From NCBI GenBank assembly GCA_014338405.1, contig JTDE01000731.1, positions 88,101 through 152,100 on the forward strand: a stretch of DNA of 64,000 nucleotides. The letters are read 5' to 3'. A program made the translations under genes and the position numbers. The notes beneath the pieces are model-generated. The model made no database searches. It was not told the DNA's origin and saw only the letters and a program-made list of their open reading frames with translations. The stretch comes from Paragonimus skrjabini miyazakii (Eukaryota > Platyhelminthes > Trematoda > Plagiorchiida > Troglotrematidae). Shown piece after piece: positions 25,491-36,020 of this stretch. Position 1 is the stretch's first letter. The number at the start of each line of letters is the position of its first letter.

Positions 25491-27522
25491 GGTAGTCCGC
25501 ATCCCCATTTGTTTAATCTTCATTTCCGTGTCTGTCTGTCTAATCCCATAAGCCATTACTTCCGCTCTATGGAACCTAATCTTAACGTTTAAAATTAGTT
25601 ACATATCCATATGTGATCAGAATGTATGAAATGTTACTCCGGAGAACATCACATGATTTACGTCTTCTCATTGTCTTATTCAAAATTTTATCACTGACAC
25701 GTGACACGGAAAGTAAACATATAGTTGCTGGAACACTGTTAGTTACCTATCCAGTACAGAATGAAATTTTGTTATACCCCTGTCCGTAGTCATTTCATTG
25801 AAAGTGTTTGTTTCTGGTTAGTTGTCAGGGCAGCATTGCGAAACTTCGTCGACATATTCGTTGTCAGTTCAGTCTTGTTGGGGGAATGAGGACTTGATAC
25901 CGGTCTGTTTTTGATATGGATGAAGTCCACCATAAAAACACAAAGCCACTCATTAGATCACCGTCACAGATTTGTGTGTCTTACCAATCAACTAAAAGTG
26001 TCGCCTGCATATAAATGAAATTTGTGCCGGGTGCAGTGATATGAGTGTTTGCACACGTGCGCAACAAAATACCTAATTATTTGAGGGGAGAAGGTAACAA
26101 TTTGTTACATCATCTTTTATACGGTTCCCTCATCTCACGCAGTCCACGTGTTTCAATTATCCACTATGTTGTATTCAAGAACGACGGAAAATACCAGTAG
26201 TAAGTAAGCTTTATTAGAGCAACCGTTTTAACGACACGTTACGGAAAATCTGTCAGTCCATACTGCACTGGTGTCCGCTGCCCGCATGTGTCATCGATCG
26301 CTTGAAGGTCATAGCAATCTGATTGGCCAACTGCATTGCTCACTGGCATTCGATTGGACACAACACACTTGATGTACAAAAGTTTTGCTTCAGCAGTCGA
26401 TGTGAAACACCAGTCGTGGGGTGCTGAATTCTAGTCATAGCTTAGATAAGTGGAACAACCACATTTTTATAGGCCCCTAAGAGTTACTTTGACGTTCACG
26501 GACTAGCGAACTCAGCTCCGTTCTGTCGCCGATCTATAATTTGTGTGACACTTTTAACAGCTGAGTTTTCACATAGTACAGAGAATATAAATATTGTATC
26601 ATTCAGGATCAACCATACTTACGTTGAGTTCGGCGTGTATCCTAGCGTCACGTATTTGAGACTCACACCGAAGCCGTTGTATTTTATGCTAGTTTCCGTC
26701 CTCTCATCTCGAAATGTATGGATGGGTGCACCATAACTGATATGAAGTCAGCGTTATTACGTACATTGACATTAACATCGTGAACTGCTAAGGAAGTGTC
26801 ATGGTTAAAATGTTATACGTCTGGTCAGGTGTTTGGGTAATTGGCAGTTGTTTGACCAGGGCGAATAACACATGTGCACATCCGCCTATACACCCGCTGG
26901 TGTGTAGTTAATGTGAACAACCAGAAGGTAGTGTGCTTGCAATGAACCAGCCTATACACGCGTCAGTGAGAACGATTCTACTAATCGCCCCATTATGAGA
27001 AAAATGGGTGAAAGTCAGTTACCGCGTTTATTAGGAAGTGCATGTTTTCTCCTGCTCGATAAGCCTCAGTGTCCGCGTACACATATGTATCCGATGTCCC
27101 TGCACGCAGTGCCAAATTTAAGGAGAGTGATTCTACAGGCATGTGGTAGACGTGCACGGAGAAAGCGGAGAGAAATCACGTGACTGTGAAAGTCAGAGTC
27201 AGATATCACAACTGCATGACGTTTTCCCTCTGGCCTAGCTGGGGTGATTTGTCGAGTCCACCTGACAACTTGATCTTGAGTGTTATATTGCTGAAGGCTA
27301 GTAAAGCATCTTTGCAGTCGGTGCCTCAGTTTGTTTCGGAATGCAATTGGTTGAAAGATAAAATTTGTTTCCTTCCACCTGCTATTGTTTCTGAGTGTGT
27401 AGTTGATTCATTTGCTAGTTCAATTGCAATCCAAATGCCTTAATTTCACAAATGACAATTTCCATTTCTTATAATTGCGTATTTCGAGTCGATTGGCTTG
27501 CAAATGAAAAGCGTTATGGTGG
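25491..27522. other. No recognisable gene (about 2 kb)
   Basis: Nothing identified. The frames at 26545-26736, 26995-27183 and 27180-27443 (+) lack known motifs. Confidence 0.4.
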
Positions 27523-27753
27523 CTATGAAATAAACTCTTGGAATCCGTATTCGTGGTTAGACAACCGGGCAAATCGGACGTGAAACGCGCAATCAGTGAC
27601 CGTAATATTTTGTAGATTGCCATTTTTCTCAGTGACAACGGTGACATGTGTTGATCTGTCGGAGTTGGTTGTATAAATTACAAAGTAGTCTTGAAGGTCT
27701 TTTTGTACACCGTTCTTATACAGTTTATCGATAATGTTGCGGCCTACTAACAT
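27523..27753 (-). CDS. Unidentified protein-like segment
   Basis: A 76-codon - strand frame whose composition resembles real protein (GRNIIDKLYKNGVQKDLQDY, then FVIYTTNSDRSTHVTVV...). I do not recognise the family. It could be an exon or a piece of a mobile element; it sits about 870 bp from the Penelope-like pair. No convincing splice sites were found, so treat this as a pointer only. Confidence 0.2.
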   Translation of the reverse strand: MLVGRNIIDKLYKNGVQKDLQDYFVIYTTNSDRSTHVTVVTEKNGNLQNITVTDCAFHVRFARLSNHEYGFQEFIS

Positions 27754-28619
27754 AAGCGATTGCTAACGACAGAAACACGGTGAGCGATGCAAATATTGAC
27801 TTCCGGATGCATGTCTGGTGCTGAACATTACTTTGAAGGTGACTTCGCTAAAACACTAAGGCCCGGGAACGTTGCTCGCATACTGCTGACGTAGCACGTT
27901 TCTGACAACAGAGGAGGATTCCGTAAGACGGTTATGGTATATAACTTGAATTGATGTTTATTTATAGCTGCCACTGACGCGTGTTGTTTTATACACCCGT
28001 TGTGGCTCTGTTAAGTAATGGACAGTATTCAGTGTTTGTTTGCCCAATTCGATCCGCTTGTTTAGTGCTTTAAACGGATCACACTACTGAGAGTAAACCT
28101 CCTGATCACCACCGAAGTAAATTTTTGTCATGATTTGGTCTAGGTGTTTTAGTTGGAATATTCATATCGATATTGAAGTGTCAATGGTCATTTGTGGTAA
28201 TATGGTAACAGTTCCAATTAACTTTTGGGTCAGGCCTGTTCAATCTACTCTTTGTAAGTTATTTACACAGTTAAGAGATGGAAGTGACACAAGCCTTTCG
28301 TCGAACAGTTTAAGTGTGATGAGTACAATATCAGAATGACTGAACTGGACTTCTGTTGGCATGTTATGATTAACAGTTGTTCATATTTGATAACAGTACG
28401 TTGAGTTGAACGATACATGAAGTGAAGAGGTGTGACACAATTAACAAAATCTTTATCAAGGCTGAACTCCAAGCTGCCGTGAGTTAAAAGACTGTTCATA
28501 AAGTAACTCGTGTACTGTAAAAAATCGATTAAACAATCGTGCATGTAGAAGGCTGGCATAGTGAGCCAGTAGTGTCGTACTGTTGGGAAGAGGACGAGTG
28601 TATACGGAGAGTTTGATGT

Positions 28620-29889
28620 AAACAGCTTTTTAGGAACTTTCACAGTTGCACTTTTTCGTAGAAATAAATTTGTTCCATTTCCCAATGAAACATCCTGGAA
28701 AATTGATAGCAAGAAGCGTTTCATACAACACTGTTTCTTCGGCTTGTAATTTATCTTGGGAGCATATTAATGACGCTCTGTAAAACAGTGTACGTACTAG
28801 TGACCTTTTGCATGCAACGGGAGCAAAACTCATGAAGTTCATGTATTGTCTCGTCCATGTTGGCTTACGGTACACTGAACGTTCGATAAATCCGTCCGAA
28901 AGGCGTCCAACCAAAATGTCCAAGAACGGCAAACTGTTCTCACCTCCGTACTCAACTGTGACTGAGATATTCGGGTGGACTGAGTTGAAAGCTTGAAACG
29001 TTCTTTCCACTTGTTCCCTGTGTTGTTCAATCAAGAACATGTCGTCGATATAACATTTGCAGAGTTTCTGTCCGTCCACAACTGGAAGTAGTGACTGTTT
29101 AACTGTGGCCATAAACACATCGGCTAAAATAAGGCCGAGTGGGCTCCCCATGGCTACGCCATCTATCTGTTGAAAGCCCTTACCCGAAAAATAGAATCTC
29201 ACTTTTTCCGTGCATAGTAAACGTAAACGCATCAAATAGTCAGCAGGCACTGGAAGGCAAATGGAGTTGGAGAGAACGAAATCACATATAAAATCTATCG
29301 TTTCGCGTAGTGGCACTTTAGTGAATAAAGAATTAACATCAGTAGAACACATCGTGTCTCTGGCAATACTCAGGTTTTCAATAAATGGTATCACTTCAAA
29401 AGTGTCTTTCTCCGTATGCACACAGTTTTTGTTGAAAAGGGTTTAAAAGGTCAACCAGCCATTTTGCTATCTCATGGTAAGGAGAATCGTTCGTTACCAG
29501 AATGGGCCGCATGGGAATACCCGGTTTGTGGGTTTTAGGCAAACCATACTGTTATGGGGTCTTGGTACCTACAGGGTTTAGCATGCGATATAGTAGTTCA
29601 TTGATGAAACCATGCGATAAAGGTATCTGTAACTCACGGGCTATCTGCTTCTCTACCAACAGAACATTGTCTGGTTTGTTTGCAGGACTGAATTTGCTAG
29701 AATCCGCGAGAATTTCTTCTTTTTTGTTCAGTTATTCTTGGTAGTTCATTATCACAGCACCAGTCCCTTTATCTGGCTTCAGTATTATAATATTCTCATC
29801 TTTCTTCAGCTGTCGTATGGCTTCCAGGTGTTCACCAGTTAGACAGCACTTGTGTTGTATTGGAGACCGCTGGAAATTGTATGACAGAT
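28620..29889 (-). mobile_element. Penelope-like element copy 3, long RT frame, 5'-truncated
   Basis: - strand Penelope-like copy. From 29889 downward: KDENIIILKPDKGTGAVIMN, the LPKTHKPGIPMRPIL motif (about 29555-29500), a stop, and then an uninterrupted 263-codon frame at 29421-28630. That frame has CSTDVNSLFTKVPLRETIDF, GVAMGSPLGLILADVF, the catalytic CYIDDMFLIEQ, LPFLDILVGRLSD and RKPTWTRQYMNFMSF, which is the order expected for a Penelope-like RT palm and thumb. The frame then degenerates; an eroded KVPKKLFTSNSPY stretch near 28640-28600 may be the start of the region before GIY-YIG, and no GIY-YIG domain is seen. The long open frame and intact Asp pair suggest a fairly recent insertion. 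Its 5' end abuts copy 4, which points the other way. Confidence 0.92.
29376..29889. repeat. Inverted repeat, left arm (Penelope-like pair)
   Basis: A roughly 515-bp arm that pairs with 30579-31096 in reverse complement. Both arms encode the same RT segment (KPDKGTGAVIMN through LPKTHKPGIPMRPIL), and both have a stop at the same place, just after the GTKTP codons. The 690-bp spacer is the 5' part of copy 4. Confidence 0.9.
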
Positions 29890-29893
29890 CGAA

Positions 29894-31096
29894 ATGTGTT
29901 CAGATCGTAATTTGTGTCTTCTGACTATTCTATTCAAATGGCTGAAAAGGACTCAATGTTTCAAATTTCTCAAACGGACACTCCCTGCTCCTGTAATTAG
30001 TAATCTTGATAGATTGCTGAAAATTAAGTGCAAGATTGCGGTTGAGCGTACTCGGATTATCTTTCTGCGATCGTGTTTGGAATCTCACAATTTTCCCACT
30101 GGATACGGAAAGTTACTGTAACGTAGCAGATTGTGCGTTACTCATCCAAACTTGTAGCGTTTGTGTAAGTCATTTGTCGAGTCTGCCCGACAAATTTGCT
30201 TTATTTGAAAGAGATATACAACAAAGTGTCGTGTTTGATGGATGACATGCCCCTTGGATCGTACATTCGTTCCACCAATCATTATAACGTGACTGTGAAG
30301 TGTACAGAAGCTAATACCATGAAAAATTACAATAGTTGAGAGGTAACCTAGCTAGTCACGAATTTTCAAGAGACCTATCCAAGCATATTCTCAATCTATC
30401 ATACGTCGCATTATCAAAAACTCAGTTGGAAGCACACTCAATGGAACTGAATTTTCGAGTGCCTCAAGAGCGTACAAATAGAACCCCGATGGATGCACAA
30501 TTTAAAAATTTGTATGCTCAATTAAGTGCTTTGGCACGGACATCAGCGGATAATGACAGTTGGCTAAAGGCCAAGTTAGCTGATCTCTCATACAACTTCC
30601 AACGGTCTCCAATACAACAGAAATGCGGTCTCACTGGTGAACACCTGGAAGCACTACAACAACTGAGAAAAGATGAAAATATTATAATTCTGAAGCCAGA
30701 TAAAGGGACCGGTGCTGTAATAATGAATCGTCAGGAATACGTGAAAAAGGTAGAAGAAATTCTCGAGGATTCCAGCAAATTCAGACCTGTAAACAAACTG
30801 GACAATGTCCTGTTAGTGGAAAAACAAATAGCCCGTGAGTTACAGATACCTTTATCGCATGGTTTCATCAATGAACTACTATATCGCATGCTAAACCCTG
30901 TAGGTACCAAGACCCCATAACTGTTTGTTTTGCCTAAAACCCACAAACCGGGTATTCCCATGCGGCCCATTCTGGCAATGAATGATTCTCCTTACCATGA
31001 GATAGCAAAATGGCTGGTTGACCTTTTAAACCCTCTTCAACAAAAACTGTGTGCATACGGAGAAAGACACTTTTGAAGTGATACCATTTATTGAAA
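29894..31096 (+). mobile_element. Penelope-like element copy 4, 5' half only, 3'-truncated
   Basis: + strand Penelope-like copy. The 29894-30121 frame (ISNLDRLLKIKCKIAVERTR...LRSCLESHNFPT) resembles the Lys/Leu-rich N-terminal region before the RT. The 30336-30920 frame of 194 codons has LSKHILNLSYVALSKTQLEA, QFKNLYAQLSALARTS, LKPDKGTGAVIMNRQEY and RMLNPVGTKTP. After a TAA the reading goes on with LPKTHKPGIPMRPILAMNDS...KWLVDLLNP to about 31096. There the element stops and gives way to CR1-like sequence, so the catalytic palm and the GIY-YIG domain are missing. The stop after GTKTP is shared with copy 3. Confidence 0.9.
30579..31096. repeat. Inverted repeat, right arm (Penelope-like pair)
   Basis: Reverse-complement partner of 29376-29889. 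Identity looks high (roughly 90 percent by eye) from GATCTCTCATACAACTTCCA to CCATTTATTGAAA. Divergence is spread along the arms. Confidence 0.9.
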
Positions 31097-31560
31097 TTCT
31101 GTTCACACGGCCATGAGTGACCGAAAAGAGAGGGAGTGCACAGTTTGTGCCGTACAAATAAGCCTTCGGCTTTCTGAATTGCGCCTTCGAACGCATGATA
31201 GTTCTGGTCCACAGTGTCATAATCAAGAAGAAGTGAACCTAGGTAGCTTCTCAAGCCGTCAAATTTAGCCTGATTAGACTTTCGAACTGTTCACATTTTT
31301 CTGGGTGTTGTAACCAGTGACACAGATAAGATCAAAGATGAGCAGAGAGTGATCACTGCGTCCAAGTGGCGGCTTGATTACTAGCCTGTCTACCAGGTGG
31401 TTCTCATTAGTGATGACTAGGTCGAACACACAGGAAATCTGATCAGAACGATTATCATACAGCAGATAAACATCGAAACAGACGAATTGTCTGGATGAAA
31501 ATGATTTGTGACTCCTGCTTCGAAACAATGTACTAATAGCCGAAATGAGTGAAATCGAAT
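31097..31560 (-). mobile_element. CR1-like LINE endonuclease fragment
   Basis: - strand fragment of the apurinic-endonuclease domain of a CR1-like LINE. The 31528-31274 frame has SCVFDLVITNENHLVDRLVI and PLGRSDHSLLIFDLIC, the typical C-terminal endonuclease motifs (a DLVLTN...GKSDH pattern, where SDH holds the catalytic Asp-His). After one frame change, LRSYLGSLLLDYDTVDQNYH and FEGAIQKAEGLFVRHK (31254-31110) match the linker between endonuclease and RT. No RT follows: at about 31097 the sequence switches to the Penelope-like copy. The 5' part of the endonuclease is not recognisable above about 31560. Confidence 0.82.
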
Positions 31561-31674
31561 ATTTCAGACTACATGCAACTCATGGAACGGTGGTGCGTGG
31601 ACCAGTTGTCTAGGTTGTGATTTCACATTGTGTATTCTCGGACCTACATCAATCAATGTGCTGGATAAACTTGA

Positions 31675-31800
31675 TGTGTCTTTCCAGTTAGCAAATTCGC
31701 GGTAGTTCACTTCCGCTACTTAGATTGCATCAGTAGCTGCTGGAAGGTATTGTGATTGAAGAAGTGATTGTGGAAGTGGAGTACACTACGCCGAAAAGCC
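31675..31800 (-). repeat. Tail shared by the two tRNA-Val copies, copy A
   Basis: About 125 bp 3' of the tRNA-Val sequence resemble the same flank of the second tRNA-Val at 33690-33808 (for example GCAKCAGTASCTGCTGG on the + strand). The 5' flanks are unrelated. A tRNA head with a conserved unrelated tail is how a tRNA-derived SINE looks. Confidence 0.6.
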
Positions 31801-31873
31801 TGATTCCGCCCAGGCTCGAACTGGGGACCTTCTGTGTGTTAGACAGACGTGATAACCACTACACCACGGAATC
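31801..31873 (-). tRNA. tRNA-Val (AAC), or an unusually intact tRNA-Val SINE head
   Basis: A 73-nt cloverleaf on the - strand. Acceptor GATTCCG/CGGAATC has 7 of 7 pairs with discriminator A. The anticodon arm TCTGT-CTAACAC-ACAGA is perfect, with anticodon AAC. The T arm CCCAG-TTCGAGC-CTGGG is perfect. The A box (TGGTGTAGTGG) and B box (GGTTCGA-type, here AGTTCGAGCC) are present. A TTTT Pol III terminator lies at 31797-31794, three bases past the 3' end. All this fits a working tRNA gene. Against it, the downstream flank is repeated at the second copy, which points to a SINE family. Confidence 0.7.
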
Positions 31874-33689
31874 ACATCCGACCACTTTAACTATCCCAAT
31901 CTCAAGTTAGAAGGCATAACGTGCAAATGGTTTCCAATTTCCATCAAAATCATCTGATCCCATTGCGTTCCTGACAAACCCCTGTATTGACGGGTCATTG
32001 TGCTATTAAACAGTGAATGTAACCGCATGAATAATTACGTTGTACCTAACAAGGATAACATTGCGATTTCCCTGGTTCGTTTGCTGTGTTATTGCTACTG
32101 TGTAGTAACTGGCTGTGGATTTGAGCTAGTTACACTTCCATTCATTAATGTGCGATCAGTGATATTCTTACGATGGAATTGTGCATTTGGGGGGATCTGA
32201 ATATTCACTCAGCTTCATCGGCTATCGGATAGTAATTAGAATGCTCTCAACTTTGGTATCTTATTTCTAGTCAAGTATCCGCTTCGGTCTGTACTGCGAT
32301 GCTTCGAACTTCTCTCAGTGTTCTAAATATGACATTCTTGAACAAAATAGAACTCTGCGATCAAGCTATGGTGAAAACAAGGGGACACCTTTCGGGTTAT
32401 CTGGACTAACCACCGAGTTTCTTGTCATCCTAGCCCCCGTGCGTAACCAGTGAAATAGGTCAACCTAGAATCATTTCTACTCGACACTTGTAGCCCAAAA
32501 CATCTATGGGGTGGAATGGCGGAATGAGCTGATGTTTGTACAGAACGTCGCCTGTTTAATATATGAAAACGATATCTCACACAACACATAATCCAGATTA
32601 GAGTATACTGAGTATGTAAATACGTGTGTTTTGGTTAATTAGCATTCCGATCGTTATCCGAAACAGTTTCAATCCTATGGAGAAACACTACTGCTGAGCA
32701 CAAGAGCCCAATGTTTACGTAATTGGGTCTGCCTTTCATTCCCCGATATTTTCTAAGCCTTCGCAGATTTTACAATCTCTTTAGGTGCTTGTTCATTTGT
32801 AAAGGACTGTAGTCATGAAAAGGAAGATATTATACCACTATACCTAGTAGAACTTCGCAAGAGCCGGTTAGCTTGCACTGAACGCAATAAAGATGTCAAC
32901 AGCTTCACTCGTTTGTGTTTGCCGGCTGTACGTATATTTAGCCGCGATCCATTTGGAGTCAGCTAATCCATCACCGACCGCATTCATGCGAGTTTATACG
33001 AATGCACATTTGCAATGTAGATCTGCATGATGGTGTGTATTGGGATAACAGTGTGTGCGCCAGTAAGCACGAACAAGCACTGGCGAGCATGGACGAATGT
33101 TACAAATATACAGTCCTATGAATGTGCATACGCGTATGCATTCTTGAAGGTATTCGTGACAGTTTTTGGGGTTCATTCAGACGTCTGTCTCTGTTTCTCT
33201 TGTAGCAGAGCCACATGAGGGCTCCGGACACTGCAAGCGGATAATCCTGAAGTCGAATTGCTGAAGATCTTGGGTTCATCACGGCAATTTTTGGTTTTCG
33301 TAGAAATGTGTCAACCCAAAACGACCTGAGAAAATTAGACTACTGTCATGAATGTCAGTTATGAGCCCTGTTTAGATAATTTGGTTCATTACGAACGCTG
33401 TTGGACGTTTTACATACAGATGTTCACACAGACGTCAACAGCCTTCAGTTTTGTCAATAGTATTGCGAAAAGATACTCTGATGACAGAGATACGTTATTA
33501 AGGCGTCAAACACACATGGTTTCTGAACGTGGTGCGCTACAATGCTTCAGCCACTAGACACTAAAACAGCAGGTCGCAGAGGACGGCATCTTCAGATTCT
33601 CTTACAACTGCGGCAGTTACTTTATAGAAAACCTCTTATAGGACTGTGACCGGTGCTTGCACGTTTGCGGACAAAAAACAAAACAGCCG
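31874..33689. other. No recognisable gene (about 1.8 kb)
   Basis: No coding or repeat signal identified between the two tRNA-Val copies. Confidence 0.4.
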
Positions 33690-33808
33690 ATCCTGTTAGC
33701 AATAACGCGATTACTCACTCCTGTCACGTGTATTGCAGCAGTACCTGCTGGAGGCTATTGTGACTGTGGAGGTGGTTGTGAAAATGGAGAACACTAACCC
33801 GAGAAAGC
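33690..33808 (-). repeat. Tail shared by the two tRNA-Val copies, copy B
   Basis: Counterpart of 31675-31800. Immediately after the tRNA part it has only three T, so the simple Pol III terminator of copy A is absent. Confidence 0.6.
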
Positions 33809-33881
33809 TGATTCCGACCAGGCTCGAACTGGGGACCCTCTGTGTGTTCGGCAGACGTGATAACCACTACACCACGGAATC
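33809..33881 (-). tRNA. tRNA-Val (AAC)-like, degenerate: pseudo-tRNA or SINE head
   Basis: Same 73-nt layout as the copy at 31801-31873, with a perfect 7-bp acceptor stem (GATTCCG/CGGAATC), but one mispair in the anticodon stem (TCTGC/ACAGA), a changed loop (CGAACAC) and one mispair in the T stem (CCCAG/CTGGT). The anticodon would still read AAC. It is probably not a functional tRNA. Confidence 0.6.
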
Positions 33882-35228
33882 ACACCCAAGGCCTATGTAT
33901 ACGGTGAAGAAATGAGCTAAATTATTTTCCGTCTTCAGCTCTCTGCTGAAGCAATCTAAATAACCCTCAATTTCTCACGACGAACAATGAATATACAGAT
34001 TGTCAAGCGGACAGAAATTTGTAGTAAGTAGTTATAGAAGTTCATGTGATTAGTTCAATAATACGGAAATGGAGTGTACTGATTTAACTCAAACCCAGAG
34101 CCAGGTTCAACACAGTAGTAATAACACCCTGGATTTGAACAACTCAGATATTTATTTTTCGAGTGCAATCTTGCATATTCTCGTAAATTATGTGAAAAAA
34201 ACAGTAGTGAAAAACTAAGCTTAGCGACAATCATAATCTAGAATAGCCATGGCAACTAGTTGCAACCGATAAGGATGCGTACAGCTTGATGAAAACTTGT
34301 CATTCTGTGATTCAGCCACTACTTCTTCGAATCCCTAAAGACACTACCGCTCTCACATGTTCAATTTGTAAATTTGGAAGCAGCTGAACGAGCCAAATTT
34401 CATACGCATTTCATCTTTGAAACCCAGACTCATGCAGCTCGGTATGATTCAGAAAACCAATTGCAAAATCAATTGGAATAAATAGGCGTGGTGGGCAACA
34501 AAACGCTTTTATTACTTCGGAATTGCATTTTTCAGTCAACTAGGACAGTATGTAAGCCGTATCTGTATGCCAAAGCTGTTGTGAAATATGAATCGATGAC
34601 TGTATGCAACAAAACTGCGAGAAGGCCAGAGGATCAAGAATGGCGGCGATCGGAAAAGGTGGACATTCGAAATGTAATATGCTACAACCAACATGCACCC
34701 GAATCCAGACTTATTCAAAGGTGGAGCGGCTGAGTTACATGGTAGCAAACATTACTGAGTAACTTGTCGATCTCGAAAGGTTAAATGCCGTGAATATGGT
34801 CAAATTGGTCATATTCAATCCGTGTATCACAGTTCCAACTCTTCTCTTACATAACCCATTTTTGATAATGGTAAATTAAGTTCTAATTTTCACTCTACTG
34901 CTCTTGCTGCCACTCCTACTGATTTTACCAGTCACATTAAACGAACCTCTCAATTCCATAATTCTGTCGTACATTTATTCATTGTGGACAATGATAGTGT
35001 CAAACCGTTTGGCCGTCTTGAATTCACCAAGTGCCTGATGATGGTAACCATAGGTCCTTCTGAAACTTCTATTAAATGTTTTACTGGATATTCTTTAACA
35101 ATTTCGCATCAATTTCATGGCTAAACATTTTTCGAGACTTCATTTAGAAGACTTTGTTCTACAGATTCCAAATTATGAGGCTTCCAGTGTTCCGATGATT
35201 ACCAATACACTTTTCTTAATGTCTGAAT

Positions 35229-35348
35229 NNNNNNNNNNNNNNNNNNNNNNNNNNNNNNNNNNNNNNNNNNNNNNNNNNNNNNNNNNNNNNNNNNNNNNNN
35301 NNNNNNNNNNNNNNNNNNNNNNNNNNNNNNNNNNNNNNNNNNNNNNNN
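35229..35348. other. Assembly gap (120 N)
   Basis: A run of 120 N falls inside the RT of the Gypsy relic, exactly where the catalytic YxDD motif would be, so it cannot be checked. Confidence 0.99.
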
Positions 35349-35419
35349 TAAGTTCTCTTGGGGTATCTGATTGATGAGAACGGTTATCATCCTGATCCTA
35401 ATCACTTTGCACTTTTATC

Positions 35420-35674
35420 CAGGGAATCTATGTGGTAAAAATCTTCTGGGTTCATCGCTTATCCAAACCTCGACCCAACAGACGATCTAGCAAAGGACCA
35501 ATCTTAACATCGCGTCAAAACAGCACACGAAGATCGGACGAACACTTCCCCATTATTCCCAAGTTCCTCGTTCTGCATTCCACCAATCAGATTACAGTTA
35601 ATCACTTTACATATGCCATTCAGATCAGTCAATCACAGACTTTTATTTTAGTGATGAGTGGTTGGGAATTTGGT
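35420..35674. other. Unidentified part of the insert in the Gypsy RT
   Basis: Sequence between the RT (ending about 35415) and the inverted SINE piece. The 35432-35722 frame matches nothing known; its last 50 bases are SINE. It may belong to the same insertion event. Confidence 0.35.
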
Positions 35675-35757
35675 CAAGTCGAACATCACCCACAATTGAT
35701 CACAGCTATCGCATCCCCATAGATTTTCCAATCGGCCCCTTTCGAAAAGAAGCACTA
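35675..35757 (-). mobile_element. Inverted, 5'-truncated ribozyme-SINE fragment
   Basis: Read on the - strand it gives TAGTGCTTCTTTTCGAAAGG, then the shared SINE tail to GTGATCAATTGTGGGTGATG and beyond, ending near 35675. Its first bases (TAGTGC) are those just 3' of the hammerhead cleavage triplet in the full copies; the tRNA-like head and ribozyme core are absent. It sits head to head with the + strand SINE that begins about 30 bp to the right. Confidence 0.8.
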
Positions 35758-35787
35758 CTCACAAACGAAAATGGTTGAGAGTTCACA

Positions 35788-36020
35788 TATGATAATTCGG
35801 TCGTGCCTAACGTGAGGTCAATGGCGCAGTGATAAACACGGTTGCCTCATGAACAGCGTGTCCGTGGTTCAAGTCCCGGCAGTGGCGATGATATGCACTA
35901 ATGGCGAGCTCTAATGAGAGCGAAACTCGAGTCTAGTGTTTCTTTTCGAAAGGAGTCGGCTGGAAAATCGATGGAAATGCGATAGCTGCGATCAATTGTG
36001 GACGATGATCAACTTGAAAC
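35788..36020 (+). mobile_element. tRNA-derived SINE with hammerhead, copy 2 (mutated core)
   Basis: Begins GATAATTCGGTCGTGCCT, has a better tRNA-like head than copy 1 (A-box-like ATGGCGCAGTG; B-box-like GTGGTTCAAGTCC), then the hammerhead region 35895-35939 and the shared tail GATCAATTGTGG. It lies in the Gypsy relic, so it is younger than that element. Confidence 0.85.
35895..35939 (+). ncRNA. Hammerhead ribozyme remnant (core ATGGCGA)
   Basis: Stem I GCACTA pairs with TAGTGT (one G-T wobble). Stem II GCTCT-AATG-AGAGC is intact, and GAAA, stem III ACTCGAGT and the GTC site are kept. The first core box reads ATGGCGA instead of CTGATGA, three changes at normally invariant positions, so cleavage is not expected. 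Confidence 0.8.

Noticed and set aside
35034..35070. CTGATGATGG...CTGAAAC, resembling a hammerhead core
   Set aside because: ATGGT/ACCAT forms a hairpin, but it does not lie directly between CTGATGA and GAAA. No stem I or cleavage triplet fits, and the region belongs to the Gypsy reading frame.
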